Shown here in pieces: positions 1 to 10,870 of a DNA stretch of 64,000 nucleotides. How positions within the stretch are numbered: the first letter of the stretch is position 1; each line of letters starts with the position of its first letter. The stretch lies in NCBI GenBank assembly GCA_016802295.1, contig JAESIW010000020.1, forward strand, positions 1,426,689 through 1,490,688. The letters are read 5' to 3'. The notes below the pieces were generated by a model. It was given only the letters and a program-made list of their open reading frames with translations. It was not told the DNA's origin and did not search any database. Source of the stretch: Brachionus rotundiformis. Its lineage: Eukaryota > Rotifera > Eurotatoria > Ploima > Brachionidae. The position numbers were made by a program, and so were the translations under genes.

Positions 1-181
1 GTTGTAGTGTTTGTTATTGGAACTGAAACAGTAAAATTTGAATTTTTTGTTGAATTTATATTTTCGTATTTTGTTGTTAGGACTTTTTTTGATGATAATT
101 TTGAGGTAATTTTTGAATTTTTGCCAGATGTAAATTCAGTTTTTATACTTGAGTCAAAATAATCCAGGAGTTTTCTTGCTT
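1..181. repeat. 181-bp exact duplicate of 2437-2617
   Basis: Every base of 1-181 matches 2437-2617 in the same orientation; identity ends sharply at 181/2617. The second copy lies inside exon 1 of the minus-strand membrane protein gene. Zero divergence in AT-rich DNA means either a very recent duplication or an assembly duplicate. The window starts inside it, so the left limit is unknown. Confidence 0.95.
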
Positions 182-182
182 C

Positions 183-470
183 GAAAAGAATCCTAAAGAA
201 TGCATTCACATCAGATATTCAATTCAAAGAAACACTAATGAAAATTTAAATCGAAGTAGAAGTAGAAAATCAATATTAAAAGAACTGGAAGATTACTTGG
301 AAGAAGATGAAACCATTGAAAGTAACATATCTCAACTGATTGATCAAAAATTGAAAGAAATAGAGAAAATTGAAACAAATGGTATAAGTGACTCAATTAA
401 ACTTTGCTTGGAAAATGATGGAAATGAAACTTATAGAAAGATTTTACTAGACCTAACGAAACCTTATTAA
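183..470 (+). CDS. possible 3' terminal exon of an unknown gene
   Basis: Plus-strand frame open up to a TAA at 468-470, coding for about 95 residues. It is rich in E, K, I, N and S with a charged, probably helical stretch in its middle (ELEDYLEEDETIE, then QLIDQKLKEIEKIE). There is no start codon in frame near the left end, so it would be a last exon, with a candidate AG acceptor at about 188. It abuts the breakpoint of the 181-bp duplicate, so it may belong to another locus joined here. I do not recognise a family; no cysteines or membrane segments give a clue. It could also be a chance ORF. Confidence 0.3.
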   Translation, partial: EKNPKECIHIRYSIQRNTNENLNRSRSRKSILKELEDYLEEDETIESNISQLIDQKLKEIEKIETNGISDSIKLCLENDGNETYRKILLDLTKPY

Positions 471-699
471 TAAGTGCTTGGAAATAGGGAAAAAAAAAAT
501 TTTTTTACCTGGAAGAAAGTTCGCATTGATGGTTAGTGGTCCTTTGATACAAAAAACGTTTGAATATTGCAAAAAAAAAAAAAAATTTTTGAATAATAAT
601 TACTAACTTAGCATTAAAAGAAAACAATTAGCTTTTCAATTCATACGTATTATATTATTTTATTTTTGTTTAAACTGATGAATAGACAATTTTTGTCTT

Positions 700-770
700 A
701 TCTATTTTCTTTATACATCGCCTACAAGGCGTCCAATGAAATAAATAAATAAAATAAATAAATAAATTAA
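700..770 (+). mobile_element. LINE-like 3' end with AATA repeat tail
   Basis: A small hairpin (CGCC-TACAA-GGCG at about 719-732) followed by GTCC and a run of AATA/AAATA repeats to about 768. The same design, a hairpin GCTCCACAAGGAGC then GTCAAA, ends the LINE fragment near 27345, so this is probably the 3' tail of a related non-LTR element. No coding part of it is recognisable upstream. Confidence 0.4.
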
Positions 771-793
771 TTTTGATCTCATGACATTTAGAA

Positions 794-965
794 ACATGAT
801 TAGCCTCTACCTCATGAAGTGCCCACTTATGGCGATTTCATGGGCTTAAATAATAATCAAATTATAGATTTTTTGAACTACTATGAAAAGCCGGTGAGAC
901 GTTCAGTGCAAGCAAATAGACGTACTTTGGGACAGCATCTTGGAATACCTTATTTTATTGCTTAA
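794..965 (+). CDS. possible terminal exon, unknown
   Basis: After an AG at about 793 there is an open plus-strand frame reading PLPHEVPTYGDFMGLNNNQ and continuing through YYEKPVRRSVQANRRTLGQH to GIPYFIA and a stop near 965. The mixed composition with many codons of normal complexity looks more coding than the surrounding DNA. I find no matching upstream exon and do not recognise the protein; it could be a gene or transposon fragment. Confidence 0.25.
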
Positions 966-970
966 TTTTT

Positions 971-1362
971 TTTCTCAGATTTTATTTAAACTGACTAAAT
1001 TCTGAGTAAAAATATGATATCATAGCTTGTAAATATAAATTTTTCTAAATTAATTCTAATTAATAAATTCAATTTTTTTACTTTACACTATTTATTTGAC
1101 AAATTATTGAATGAAATGGCATTCTATTTATACCTTTTTGGTCTTAATGAGTCATAATTACTAATTTAACCGATTTAAATAATTTAGTTATTTTATTTTA
1201 ATTTTTAAGTTGAGTAAGTCAAGACTGCAGAGTTTTGTCAAGACAAAATCCCAAAAATCACGAACAGATCAAATCAGACAGTTTCACTTTTACAGTCAAT
1301 GATTCTCTCATTAAAAAAAATAAATAAAAAAGGACATTTAGAAGAATTAGTGAAAATTATAT
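971..1362. other. intergenic, nothing seen
   Basis: AT-rich spacer without recognisable coding, RNA or repeat structure; ends at the 3' end of the minus-strand membrane protein gene. Confidence 0.6.
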
Positions 1363-2825
1363 TTATTTAAAAACAAATTTCCGATTAACTCGGTTGTTTA
1401 ATTTTTTGTTTTGAATTTTTTCTTTTTGACTCTCTGAAATAAGATCTGGACTAAAATTTGTACAAGCCAAATGGTAATTTTTTTTTGGTAGATTGGTACA
1501 ATTTCTATCGTAAACACTTAATTCATTATTTACTTTATAATCTATTGTATAATTATTTTTTGCTTCTGATTTGTTATTAAATTCATCACAAACTAGATCT
1601 TTTTCCAGAATGTAATCACTGGTTATAGATCTTGTTATTTCTAGACATTGATTTACATGTTCTTGACTTATAGAATTATTATTATTTTTGTTCAAGTTTT
1701 TTAAGTTGGTATATCTTTTAGATAAATCCTGTTTATCAATTTCAATGCTTTCATTTGAATTAATACTTGTCTTCTCGCTTACCTCATCGATATTTTCTGA
1801 ATTATCTTGTATTGATTCACTTTTATCATTCGAAGCCGAAGTTGATTCGGATTTTCTCGAAACACTTTCATTATCTATCATGTTATCATCGCCTGAATCT
1901 CTGGATAGTCTATACATCCATATAGATAAGTAAATACAAAGTGCACAAAACAATATTGAGACAGAAATAATCACTACAATTATGACATAAGTTCCAGATT
2001 CAAATTCATTAGAATCGAGTTGGGAGGACTTTTTTCTTCTTTTTTTTTCAAATTCAAAAGTTAATTTAAATTTATTTTTAAATGAAATTAAATTTACTTG
2101 TTATTGTTACACTGACAACAGTATGAGTTAATTAGATTATAAGGATCATATTGAGCGTATATGTAGCAATCAGTTTTGTCTACTATGCTACGACATGTTA
2201 AGCAATCAAAATCTTCATTCATATCTTTTTTTCCTAAATCTAATTTAAATGTTTCATTAATATCTTTGATTATTGAATTTACAAATACTTTTTTATTAAT
2301 TGTTTTTGTAAAATGAATGAGATTAGAAGTTGTAGACATAAAATCAATTGCTTCCAAATTCCAATGTGAAGACTTTGGTGGAACAGTTGTATTATCATTT
2401 TGCATTGAAGATTTAGATAGATTTGATCTAGCTATTGTTGTAGTGTTTGTTATTGGAACTGAAACAGTAAAATTTGAATTTTTTGTTGAATTTATATTTT
2501 CGTATTTTGTTGTTAGGACTTTTTTTGATGATAATTTTGAGGTAATTTTTGAATTTTTGCCAGATGTAAATTCAGTTTTTATACTTGAGTCAAAATAATC
2601 CAGGAGTTTTCTTGCTTGTGAGTTGAATGAACTATCAATTGAGCTCCGTGCGGTAGCCATGTGTAGCGAGTTCACAATTGGTAAAAGTTGGTGTTCAGCT
2701 TGGTCATGATCATAAAAAAGTTCATTTAAAACCTCGGGCGGACTTTTTTCAGGACTAATTAAATTGGTAATGTAAAAAAAATTGCTTGAAACTTCTATGA
2801 TAAAAAAAAACAAAAGAAAAAACAT
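1363..2825 (-). CDS. type I single-pass membrane protein, unknown function
   Basis: Two exons, 2098-2825 and 1363-2035, split by a 62-bp GT-AG intron (an alternative acceptor 3 bp upstream is equally possible), giving 466 aa. Residues 1-15 or so form a strongly hydrophobic signal peptide (MFFLLFFFIIEVSS). A roughly 230-residue extracellular part is rich in S/T/N with many NxS/T sites and ends in a cysteine cluster (DCLTCRSIVDKTDC, then SYCCQC). Exon 2 begins with a basic/serine stretch, then a clear transmembrane helix (TYVIIVVIISVSILFCALC) and a 190-residue cytoplasmic tail rich in S, N, E and K. No known domain is recognised. The cysteine cluster next to the membrane could be a small disulfide domain. 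The signal peptide, single TM and exact phase fit argue for one real gene. Confidence 0.7.
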
Positions 2826-2945
2826 TTTTTCATATTTTATTCTATTTTTAAAATAAGCCTGAGGGATTGAAAAAAGTTTAATTGTTGAAAAATTAAATTA
2901 ATTTAATTAAATTATAGTTATTTGAAAAAAAAAATATATATTCAA

Positions 2946-3659
2946 TTATTTGATCCACTCAAAGAGCTCTCTATTCTCCAATTTAGGCCATTGATGATCC
3001 TGTTTTGTTTGTGATATGCCAACTTTTGGATCATGATCTATTTTTCTTGCCAAAGGTCTTCCTCGAGTTGCTATAAGGACATCTTGGGTTGGATTTATTG
3101 GACACTCTGCTGTTTTTTGATAAGCGATTGGTCCGCTAGAGGAAAAACTGGTCGCATACTCGCTTTTTTCTATATATTTTGGTAAATTATCAAAATAATT
3201 TTTATTATAAAAGTCTTTTCGAGTGACTGGTATTCTCTTATAAGTCTCGGTATCTACGGGCTTAATAAAACGCTTCTGGTACTCGGAATTACCGGTCGAT
3301 TTAAAACTAGCTTTATCGTGAAACTTTTGCTCACGCAATCTGTGTGCTTGAACCAAGTCATCTCTAATACTGTGATTTATTTGCGAGCTAGTGACCAGAT
3401 TATCAGAACTTACACTACCAATTTTGTGTTTATACTCACTTAGTCCTAAGTTTTAAAAATTATTTAATGTGTTTTATTTTTTATTCAATAAGATACAAAT
3501 ACATTTTTGACCATTAACAAAAGTAAGGGGACACATTTAAGAGAAAACATCTCGAAAAGCCATAGATAGTCAAACAAAAGTAATACCTGGATATTTCACA
3601 TTTATTCCAGCTTTGACAGCTATTAAATCCTTTTCATTTCTGGGCTCTAGCGAAGACAT
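2946..3659 (-). CDS. 190-aa protein, unknown; possibly ciliary
   Basis: Exon 1 is 3587-3659 (starts MSSLEPRNEKDLIAVKAG) and exon 2 is 2946-3445; the intron has a GTATTA donor and CTTAG acceptor and the joined frame is exactly 191 codons. The protein is soluble, basic, rich in K, Y, N and P with evenly spread short motifs (YKRIPVTRKDFYNK, RGRPLARKIDHDP, NRELFEWIK at the end) and no signal or membrane segment. This composition resembles small microtubule inner proteins of cilia, but I cannot name a family and that is only a guess. It lies tail-to-head with the membrane protein gene downstream, 120 bp apart. Confidence 0.65.
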
Positions 3660-4170
3660 CTTTTAAAATTTTGAAATTTTTTTGCTTTTCGGTTTTTTTT
3701 TGATAATTAACAACTTAAATAGTTTCTATGTAATTTACCTTGACTTGAATCTTTAGAGTTATTTGAAAAAAAATTAGTAGGCAAATTAAAAAACATTAAA
3801 TAATAATTTGGCTGAAGGTATTTCTCTGAGAAAATTGAATTTTTTTTCTATTTGTTGATTTAAATTTTGACATGAGATATGATGTAGTCATGCCAAATTT
3901 TATAATGTAAACATTAAATCTAATTAAATTAGTATAATCTTCGAATTTAGCCAATTGTCAAGTTTGGATTGGAAAATATCATGCCAAAATGGATTTTTTA
4001 TTTTTCATTAGTCTTGACATTTTCAGATTAGAAAAAAATAAACTTTAAAAATTTTTATTCATGTATTTCAAATATATTTTTAAAATGGATAATAATTAAT
4101 TATTTATTTTTTTTCTTAAATCAAATTTTTAAAATTAATAAACAACGCAATGTGACAAAAACATTTTCAA
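3660..4170. other. intergenic, nothing seen
   Basis: AT-rich spacer between two minus-strand genes; presumably holds the 5' flank of the 190-aa gene and the 3' UTR end of STX18. AATAAA occurs near 4140 on the plus strand only by composition. Confidence 0.5.
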
Positions 4171-5569
4171 TTAGTCATTAAACCAGTCTAAAAATAGCAA
4201 TGTGAATGATAAAACAATGATTATGAATAGAATCCACAATCGAAGTGCTGCATTTTTTTTCATTGTCTATTTAAAAATTATTAGAATAGATAATTGATTT
4301 TTTAATGAATACCAACTTCTTTAATATTCTCATTGCCCAAGGCCAGGTTACTGTTCGTCTCAACAGCTAATTTTTGAATACGGTCAACTGTTTCTACCTT
4401 GATTTAATTTTTTAATTATTGGTTCAAAAATTGCCATTTTTACCTGCGAAACAATGTTCTCGGTAAATATTTGAGTTAACCGAGACACCTCAATTACTTG
4501 GCTCTCAATTTTTCTAAATAAATAGTTAAAAAATAATATTCATATTTTAATAGTTCTACTTCATTTCATCGGTCTGCATGCTCAAATTATCAAATAACAT
4601 TTCGTTCTCTTTCTCCAACTTGGTAAACATAAATTAGCAGTAAAACCAAAGAAAATATGCCAAAATTTACCTCTTTTATTTCTTGTTCGGACAATTCATT
4701 TTCAAATTTTTGGTTCTTTTCCACATTTTTTTCAATTTCCTGCAAAACCAAATGGTCAATTTCTTTCTTTGGAGTAATTTCGTCTTTAATAATTCTAGTT
4801 AAATTTTTTGAACTTAAATTTGAACTAAAAATAAAATTAATTTAATTTTTTATTATAAAATAATATTTATTTTGCTCTAAACGAAAACTTACAAATTTTT
4901 CATATCTATTTTTCGTTTCACTCTAACAGCCTTCTGTTCACTGTAAATTCTACACACACCTGATAAACAGATAAAAAATAGCCCTAATTTTTTTTTAAAA
5001 TTTACTCTTGAGATATTTTTCTATTAAATAGAAGGTATTTTCTAAATGTTCTTGTCTTTGTACCGAATAAGTTTCATTAAAAGTAATAAATTTAAGTTGT
5101 TTGATCGAATCAGCACATTTTTTGATTATTTCTTCAGCTTGGTCTTCAAAATTCTGATAAAATATTTCGTTTGTCTTATCTTCATTTTCTATCAAAAAGC
5201 TAAAAGTTGTAATTAAAAATGGTCAAAAATGTCTAAACTTATTTCGGTTTACTTTGGCTGAGAATAGAGTCTCTTATTTTCTTTCAAAAAATTTTTCAAA
5301 ATGGTTATGTTGTTTATCTAAAATTAAAACTTTTAAAGTTAAAAGTAATGAGAGTGCAAAAATATTTTTTTATTAATAAATTTTTTGGTCAAAAAATTAT
5401 GGTCAATTACTATGTTTTTTGCTCCTTTTGAAAAGCCATCCTTTTGTTTTTTGGTTTTATCATTTTTTCTAAGAAGTTGCTCATTTAGTACCTTGGTTTT
5501 ATCATCACCAGAGTTTAAACGAATCTGTTTTATATTTTCTTTAAACTGGTTGCTCAAATCTATTGCCAT
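4171..5569 (-). CDS. STX18: syntaxin-18 (ER Qa-SNARE)
   Basis: Nine exons: 5411-5569, 5253-5317, 5006-5199, 4893-4959, 4671-4824, 4560-4618, 4444-4513, 4317-4397, 4171-4266; all GT-AG and in phase, 314 aa (human about 335). The start MAIDLSNQFK matches the syntaxin-18 N-terminus. The N-terminal helical region runs through NITILKNFLKENKRLY, KCADSIKQLKF, then YSEQKAVRVKRK, which mirrors the human YSEQRAIRVKR segment. The SNARE helix is in exons 6-8 (QVIEVSRLTQIFTENIVSQ, VDRIQKLAVETNSNLALGN). The last exon is the C-terminal anchor (LRLWILFIIIVLSFTLLF) ending LDWFND, close to the human LDWYDS end. Family knowledge: Qa-SNARE of ER membranes, working with BNIP1, USE1 and SEC22B in Golgi-to-ER retrograde fusion. 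Head-to-head with MLYCD. Confidence 0.95.
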
Positions 5570-5719
5570 TATAAGATTATTTTTCAAAAAATTAACAATA
5601 ATAATACACGTCAAATTTTTGATTTTTTCATTAAATTTAGCATATTTTTCTTTCAAAAATTTCTCTTTATGTTAAGTTATTTAATAAATTAATTTATTTT
5701 GATCGAAGAATATCTAAAG
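5570..5719. promoter_or_regulatory. bidirectional promoter, STX18 / MLYCD
   Basis: Only 150 bp separate the start codons of STX18 (minus, 5569) and MLYCD (plus, 5720), so both core promoters and 5' UTRs must fit here. The stretch is AT-rich; no definite TATA box or other element can be assigned. Inferred from gene layout. Confidence 0.6.
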
Positions 5720-7346
5720 ATGTCTAATTGGAAGAACCTGCGCACAACTGTTAAGGAAATAATTGAATTAAGTTCCAAGTCAGCAACGCTGGCAGATCCA
5801 AAGTCGAAATTTTTTTGCCAACAGTTTTTGAGCCAAGCTCCCCAAGAGCGTTCTGAACTCATCAAATTTATTTGCTCAGATCATGGAGTTAGGACAGACC
5901 GAGTCTTTAGTTCTGTAAATAGATAATTAAAATTTTTATTTAATATAAATAAAACGATATTTAGATAAATTTTTTGGCAAATTCGAGTAAAAATTTGGAA
6001 GATTTTAACAAAAGCTTTAGGTTAAATATTTATGATAAATTAAATGCTGGTCTTAAACCAGAGTACTTCAATTTGTTCCAAAATTTAGCACGGGTAAAAG
6101 ATGGTGTAAGCACTTTGGTAAAGCTAAGGGCTGATTTGCTAAAAATTCTTGAACACAAATGTAAGATTTTAATTATTTAATTATAATCTAAATTATTTAA
6201 TTTATTAGATGAATTAAATTCTAAAGTAGAAGAAGATCTTAAGATAATGAATTATATCCTTAAAAACATGCTTGTTCTTTGGTTTTCGACAGGACTTTTA
6301 AATATCCAAAGGATTAATTGGAAATCTCCAACTATTCTAGGTTCTTTTGAATTCAATAGTTTAATTATCTAACCATTAATTAATTAAATTCAATCAATTA
6401 AAAAGTTGAGAAGGTAGCTCAATACGAAAGTGTTCATCAAATAAAGACATTAACTGATTTAAAAAATCGTCTTGGCTCTTCCAGAAGATGCTTCATTTAC
6501 ACCCACTCGACAATGCCTTATGAGCCTTTGGTCATACTTCATATCGCCTTAACAAATTCGGTTAGTTCAAATATCAGAGATTTAATCAAGCCCTACAAGA
6601 CTAGTAGTATCGAAGAGCCAAAGGAATTCGATCCAGCCAAATGTACCAATGCAATATTTTATTCAATTAACTCGTGCCAAAAAGGCTTACAGCAAGTAGA
6701 TCTTGGTAATTCATTGATTAAAAGCTGCGTGCGTCTTTTAATTGAGGAACTTCCAAATTTAAGAAATTTCCATACTTTGTCTCCAATACCTAAGTTTAAA
6801 GAATGGTTAGATTTGAAAATAGCTCTTAGAATCGAAAACAAAAATGATATGTTTAATTTGGAAAAATGCTTTAAACAAGATGAAATTGACTTTTTACATC
6901 AGCAATTTAAAACTGAAAACTTTGATCAATTAATTTCTCATATTAAAGAATACATCAATTGTACGAAATTTAAAAAGGGAGTTGAAAATTATGACAGCGA
7001 GATAAATGATTTTAGGATAAAAGACAATGATTTTAGACTGAATAAAACTATTGTAAGCTTTTTGACCAAGGCATGCACATTTTATCTGTATTATGAAAAG
7101 AAAAATGGCTACGCATTTAATTCGGTGACAAATTTCCATATTAAAAATGGTGCTCAAATTTATCGACTCAATTTCGGTGCTGATCAAACAGACAATGGGT
7201 GGAAATCTTCTTATTCGATGATGGTAAACTATGGCTACAATTTAGATGATCTCGATTATAATTGTATTAATTATTTAACTTCAAAATCTATCAAAATTTC
7301 GGAAATTTTCGCAAAAAATTTAAATATTCAACCATCAAAAATTTAA
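5720..7346 (+). CDS. MLYCD: malonyl-CoA decarboxylase
   Basis: Four exons, 5720-5914, 5965-6160, 6209-6340 and 6406-7346, join to 487 aa (human 493). The N-terminal helical domain holds GLKPEYFNLF and VKLRADLLKILEHK, matching the human VQLRADLLE segment. The catalytic GNAT-fold domain follows: MLVLWFSTGLLNIQRINW, RCFIYTHSTMPYEPLVILHI, NAIFYSINSCQKGLQQVDLG, LSPIPKFKEWL, EKKNGYAFNSVTNFHIKNGA. Human catalytic His and Ser equivalents are expected in the RCFIYTHS region and the NFHIKNGA region, both conserved. The C-terminus is SKI, a plausible variant of the SKL peroxisomal signal in human. Role: converts malonyl-CoA to acetyl-CoA plus CO2, relieving inhibition of fatty acid import and oxidation, in mitochondria, peroxisomes and cytosol. 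I start at the ATG at 5720; an upstream in-frame extension has no ATG. Confidence 0.95.
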
Positions 7347-7977
7347 GTTTTATTATTTTATTCAAAATAAAAATTATTTAATTATTTTGATCGCAATTAG
7401 ATAGATTAATCAAATAATAAAAAAATGATTCGCTTTTGAAAATACTTTTTTTCAAAATAACCCCTATTCTTTAAGTATACCATACCATGTGTCTCTTAGA
7501 TTAAAAAAAATTATCGCTTAGCTTTGGAAATTTTTATTTAATTATCAAAATTTTATTTGATTAACAGGGTCGAGATGATGCTACAATCAAATTAACTAGA
7601 CAACTCTGATAAATTATTTAAGCACTGATTAACTATTTAATATTTTAGCCATTTAAGTTCTCATAGTTGGTAACTTTAATATTTAAAATTTTTGACAACG
7701 TAAAATTTAATAAAAAAAAATTTAAATCAAAAAATTTCCTTTTAATTAGTGATTAAACTTGTGAAATATTAAAAATCTATAATATAGGCTTTACAATTTT
7801 ATTAAATTAGTATAAGGTTAATTTCTTTCTAAAAAATTAAAATTATACAGATCCATAATAAAATCCCAGTTTAATTTTGAATTCAGAAATCTTCATTTCT
7901 ATTGCTTTAGAAATTATCGAGAAGATAAAAAATTAAAATTTAAGATTAAAATTTTATTTAGAACCTTAATAATAATT
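7347..7977. other. intergenic, convergent 3' flanks
   Basis: AT-rich DNA between the 3' ends of MLYCD and ACTMAP. No coding or repeat signal seen. Confidence 0.6.
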
Positions 7978-9179
7978 TTATATTTTATTCAAAATCAACA
8001 TTTTATTTGCTAAACTCTTGCTCAAGTCACCATGTTCTGGTTTAATAAAATTCTCATTATCACATTTTTGCTCATCGATTACCTTCAACTGCAAATTGCT
8101 TTCAATCAATTTTTTTAGATTCCAAACTCCTGAATATTTTGATTTACCATGACTACAAATCACATGAATTTTATCCAAATTCAAATATTTATAGATTATT
8201 TTTAATTTGTCGTCTTCAATTGAATTTTGATATAAAATGAATTTTTGATTAAAGTTGGACTCTAAAAAAGCGCTTGACTGAGTGACATCTAGTGGAATCA
8301 TCACTCCCGTAATTAAGGCCCAGTGAGCCTTGAGGCCTTTTTTAAAACATGGCTCAAAATTTAAATCACAATCATAGGCAATCAATACTAATTTGTTCTT
8401 TAAGATTAAATCAATGATTTGTAACCCATCATCTATTGATTTAAATACTGCTAAATTACAATTTGAATAACATTCTTCGGCTAAATTAGCTAAATATTCA
8501 ACTAAAAACAAAATATTTAGATATCTAAAATTTAATTCTTAATTTCTTACTGTCAAAAATTTCACCACTTTTTGTAAACCCTAATTCGCGGGCTCTGTTC
8601 ATCAAAAAATCTACGCTAGTGTTGATTTTATAATGATTTAGCGCCATACATAAGGCGACTATTCCACATCTTTATAATTAGAATAGAAACCTTTAAATGC
8701 TATTATCAATTAAAATAATTGCTTAAAAGATAAAAAGACTTAAAAATTAAGCGAAAAATTAACTAAAATAAAATTTTCGTCAATAAATTAAATAGTGATT
8801 TGGTCAAATCATGATAGTTAATCAAAATATTTATGGTTAAATATAGATCTTAAAAATAAGCATTATTTATCATAATCAGATTTTTTAACTTTTTAATTAT
8901 TTTTGTTAAATTATTTTTTTTTATTGTTTTCTAGATTAATTTTAAATGTGGTAAAAATTACAGCCTTGGAATTCGGAAAACTTGCTCAGATTTTTATCTT
9001 ATTTGACAAAGTCTTACTGTGGTCCGGACTGTGCAATAGGCTCTGTTTGGCAATTTTTTATAAACCAGAAAAACTCATTTGTCTCATCACGTTGAATAAT
9101 ATCAATTACTCTTTAAAATTGATAATTTTTTGCAACTAACAAAAAGAATAAATTACCTCTTTTCCAACAACTTATCCAT
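7978..9179 (-). CDS. ACTMAP: actin maturation protease
   Basis: Four exons: 9157-9179, 9018-9110, 8551-8669, 7978-8501, giving 252 aa. The catalytic motif crosses the exon 2/3 junction: QSGPQCGIVALCMA, the papain-like Gln-x(5)-Cys pattern with the nucleophile Cys and oxyanion Gln. Exon 4 carries KLVLIAYDCDLNFEP and KKGLKAHWALITGV, where the His of AHWA is the likely catalytic base; then IHVICSHGKSKYSGVWNL, typical of the C19orf54/UPF0692 family. Family knowledge: this cysteine protease removes the N-terminal acetylated Met or Cys from actin after translation. The first exon is only 23 nt (MDKLLEKR). Reading frame only closes with this four-exon structure, which strongly supports it. Followed 273 bp upstream on the same strand by ETNK. 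Confidence 0.92.
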
Positions 9180-9452
9180 TCTTTAACTAAATTTACTCAT
9201 TGAGGATTTATTAAACAAATAATCTTTTCTCATTTAAATACATGGCGTTTAAAACTATCTTAGTTCATTATAAAAGTAACATAATTTTTATTAAGCAATT
9301 AAGAAGCTTGTAAAAAATCTATTAAATTTTAAATTAATTTTTCACTGACATAAAAGGTTTCTACGCCATAACAAAAAAAAAATTTTGCTTAAAATTTATT
9401 GAGTCTAAAAAAGCTAGTGCTAAATTAAAAAATTATTAAATTATTTGAATAT

Positions 9453-10577
9453 TCACAAATTTAAAAGTTGTGATTTACGCTTAAAATATTCATTAAATCG
9501 CTGATGGCTGTACTTGACAAAATCAAAGTCAAGATCAGAATTTTGAGCTTGGACCAAACTCCAAATAGCCCACATTAGATGTGACGTAAGTGTGAATTTA
9601 TTCACCTCATCATAAAACTGGTTCACTTTGTCATCATTTAACAAGACCGGCTCGTTGGACTGTCTCGAATAGAACTTGTTAACTCTGGAATAAAACTCTT
9701 CCAAATAGATTCTTAACCATTTTATTTGATACTCTTTGTCAGGAAATCTGGAATAGTCCGGATTATCAACTCCGGCAAATTCGTTGAAATGATTGGCAAT
9801 ATCATAGGCCTGAAAGTTAATACCTGCATATTCATAATCAATAAATTTTATTGAATTTTCTTTTTCATTATAAATTATGTTGCCAAGGAGAAGATCATTA
9901 TGAGAAAAGACAATTATTGATTCGTGTTCTTGGTGAAGCTTTTCGAAGTAATTTTCCAAAAAATCCACTTCATTAAGCAAATTTTGTTTATTGGGAATTT
10001 TTTCCAAATACTCATCTGTCATGTGACTCATATGCACCTTGTAATCAGCATGAACTAGATTTAAAATCTCCCTTATCTTGGGAAAAATGAAAGGACTTTG
10101 GCCAGGCTCGAGATTAGAGTGCAGCACAAAACCATTAAAATTTATCAAGTGCAAACTGGCAAACGCTCTGGCAATTTTAGGATATATTTCTTCGTCATAA
10201 AGCATACTCATGTCAATAATTTTGCCTGGCAAGAATTCGTAGCAAATTCCATTGTTAAACTTGGTGTAATACTCGGGGCCCAGATTTACCTGTTTCATTA
10301 TTTTCATGGTTTCTATCTCATCCTCTCGGCTGATGAAATGCTCCGTATTCTTGCCATATATGCGGAACAAAAGTGTGTCATTGGTGTTTATGCCATTTTG
10401 TTTCAAGTAACAACTTGCCAAGCGGTTGGTAACCCCGCCGTTCATGAATCTTATTTTAATGTCATCTTGTGGATGCTTTCGCCACTTGGATTTTATGTCC
10501 AAAGCGATGCTGATAACTGACTCGCGAATATTATCGCTATCTATTTCTATATTGTATTCAGTTTTAACATCTGACAT
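9453..10577 (-). CDS. ETNK1: ethanolamine kinase
   Basis: Intronless 374-aa ORF, unusual among its multi-exon neighbours. Nucleotide-binding part: IKIRFMNGGVTNRLASCYL, then LLFRIYGKNTEHFISREDE, matching the ethanolamine kinase pattern of loop plus RxYG. Catalytic Brenner motif: SHNDLLLGNIIYNEKEN (His-Asn-Asp, with catalytic Asp and Asn) followed by IKFIDYEYAGINFQAYDIANHFNEFAG, the choline/ethanolamine kinase motif that binds Mg-ATP. The C-terminal part has the LYLEEF and aromatic helices of the family. Role: phosphorylates ethanolamine, first step of the CDP-ethanolamine route to phosphatidylethanolamine. ETNK1 versus ETNK2 cannot be separated by eye and invertebrates usually have one gene. 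The absence of introns could mean ancient intron loss or retroposition, but the frame is intact. Confidence 0.92.
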   Translation of the reverse strand: MSDVKTEYNIEIDSDNIRESVISIALDIKSKWRKHPQDDIKIRFMNGGVTNRLASCYLKQNGINTNDTLLFRIYGKNTEHFISREDEIETMKIMKQVNLGPEYYTKFNNGICYEFLPGKIIDMSMLYDEEIYPKIARAFASLHLINFNGFVLHSNLEPGQSPFIFPKIREILNLVHADYKVHMSHMTDEYLEKIPNKQNLLNEVDFLENYFEKLHQEHESIIVFSHNDLLLGNIIYNEKENSIKFIDYEYAGINFQAYDIANHFNEFAGVDNPDYSRFPDKEYQIKWLRIYLEEFYSRVNKFYSRQSNEPVLLNDDKVNQFYDEVNKFTLTSHLMWAIWSLVQAQNSDLDFDFVKYSHQRFNEYFKRKSQLLNL

Positions 10578-10870
10578 TTTTAAAAGTATGCTAATTAGAA
10601 TAAAAATTCAAAAGCGTAAAAGTCTAAGTTGAGTTTTTTTATTTTTTTTTAAATCAAGAGTCCTTATTCTAGATCTACGATAATTTTTTATTTGGGAAAC
10701 AAAATAAAATGTTAAATTTTAAAAATTTTGCTTAGTTTTTAATTATTTCAAATGTTAAGCAAATTGCAAAATGCAAATTAAAATTATAGTTAGAATGAAC
10801 ACATGAAAAAGTTTAGGTGCAGTTTTTTTTTCCAAAGCATATTTTAAAAAATTATTTTGATCTAAAAAAA
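10578..10870. promoter_or_regulatory. divergent promoter region, ETNK / URM1
   Basis: 293 bp between the start codons of ETNK (minus) and URM1 (plus). It must carry both promoters. Nothing more specific than A/T tracts is visible. Confidence 0.5.

Noticed and set aside
8903..9139. Plus-strand 78-aa hydrophobic frame
   Set aside because: Overlaps ACTMAP exon 2 on the other strand, which contains the conserved catalytic motif.
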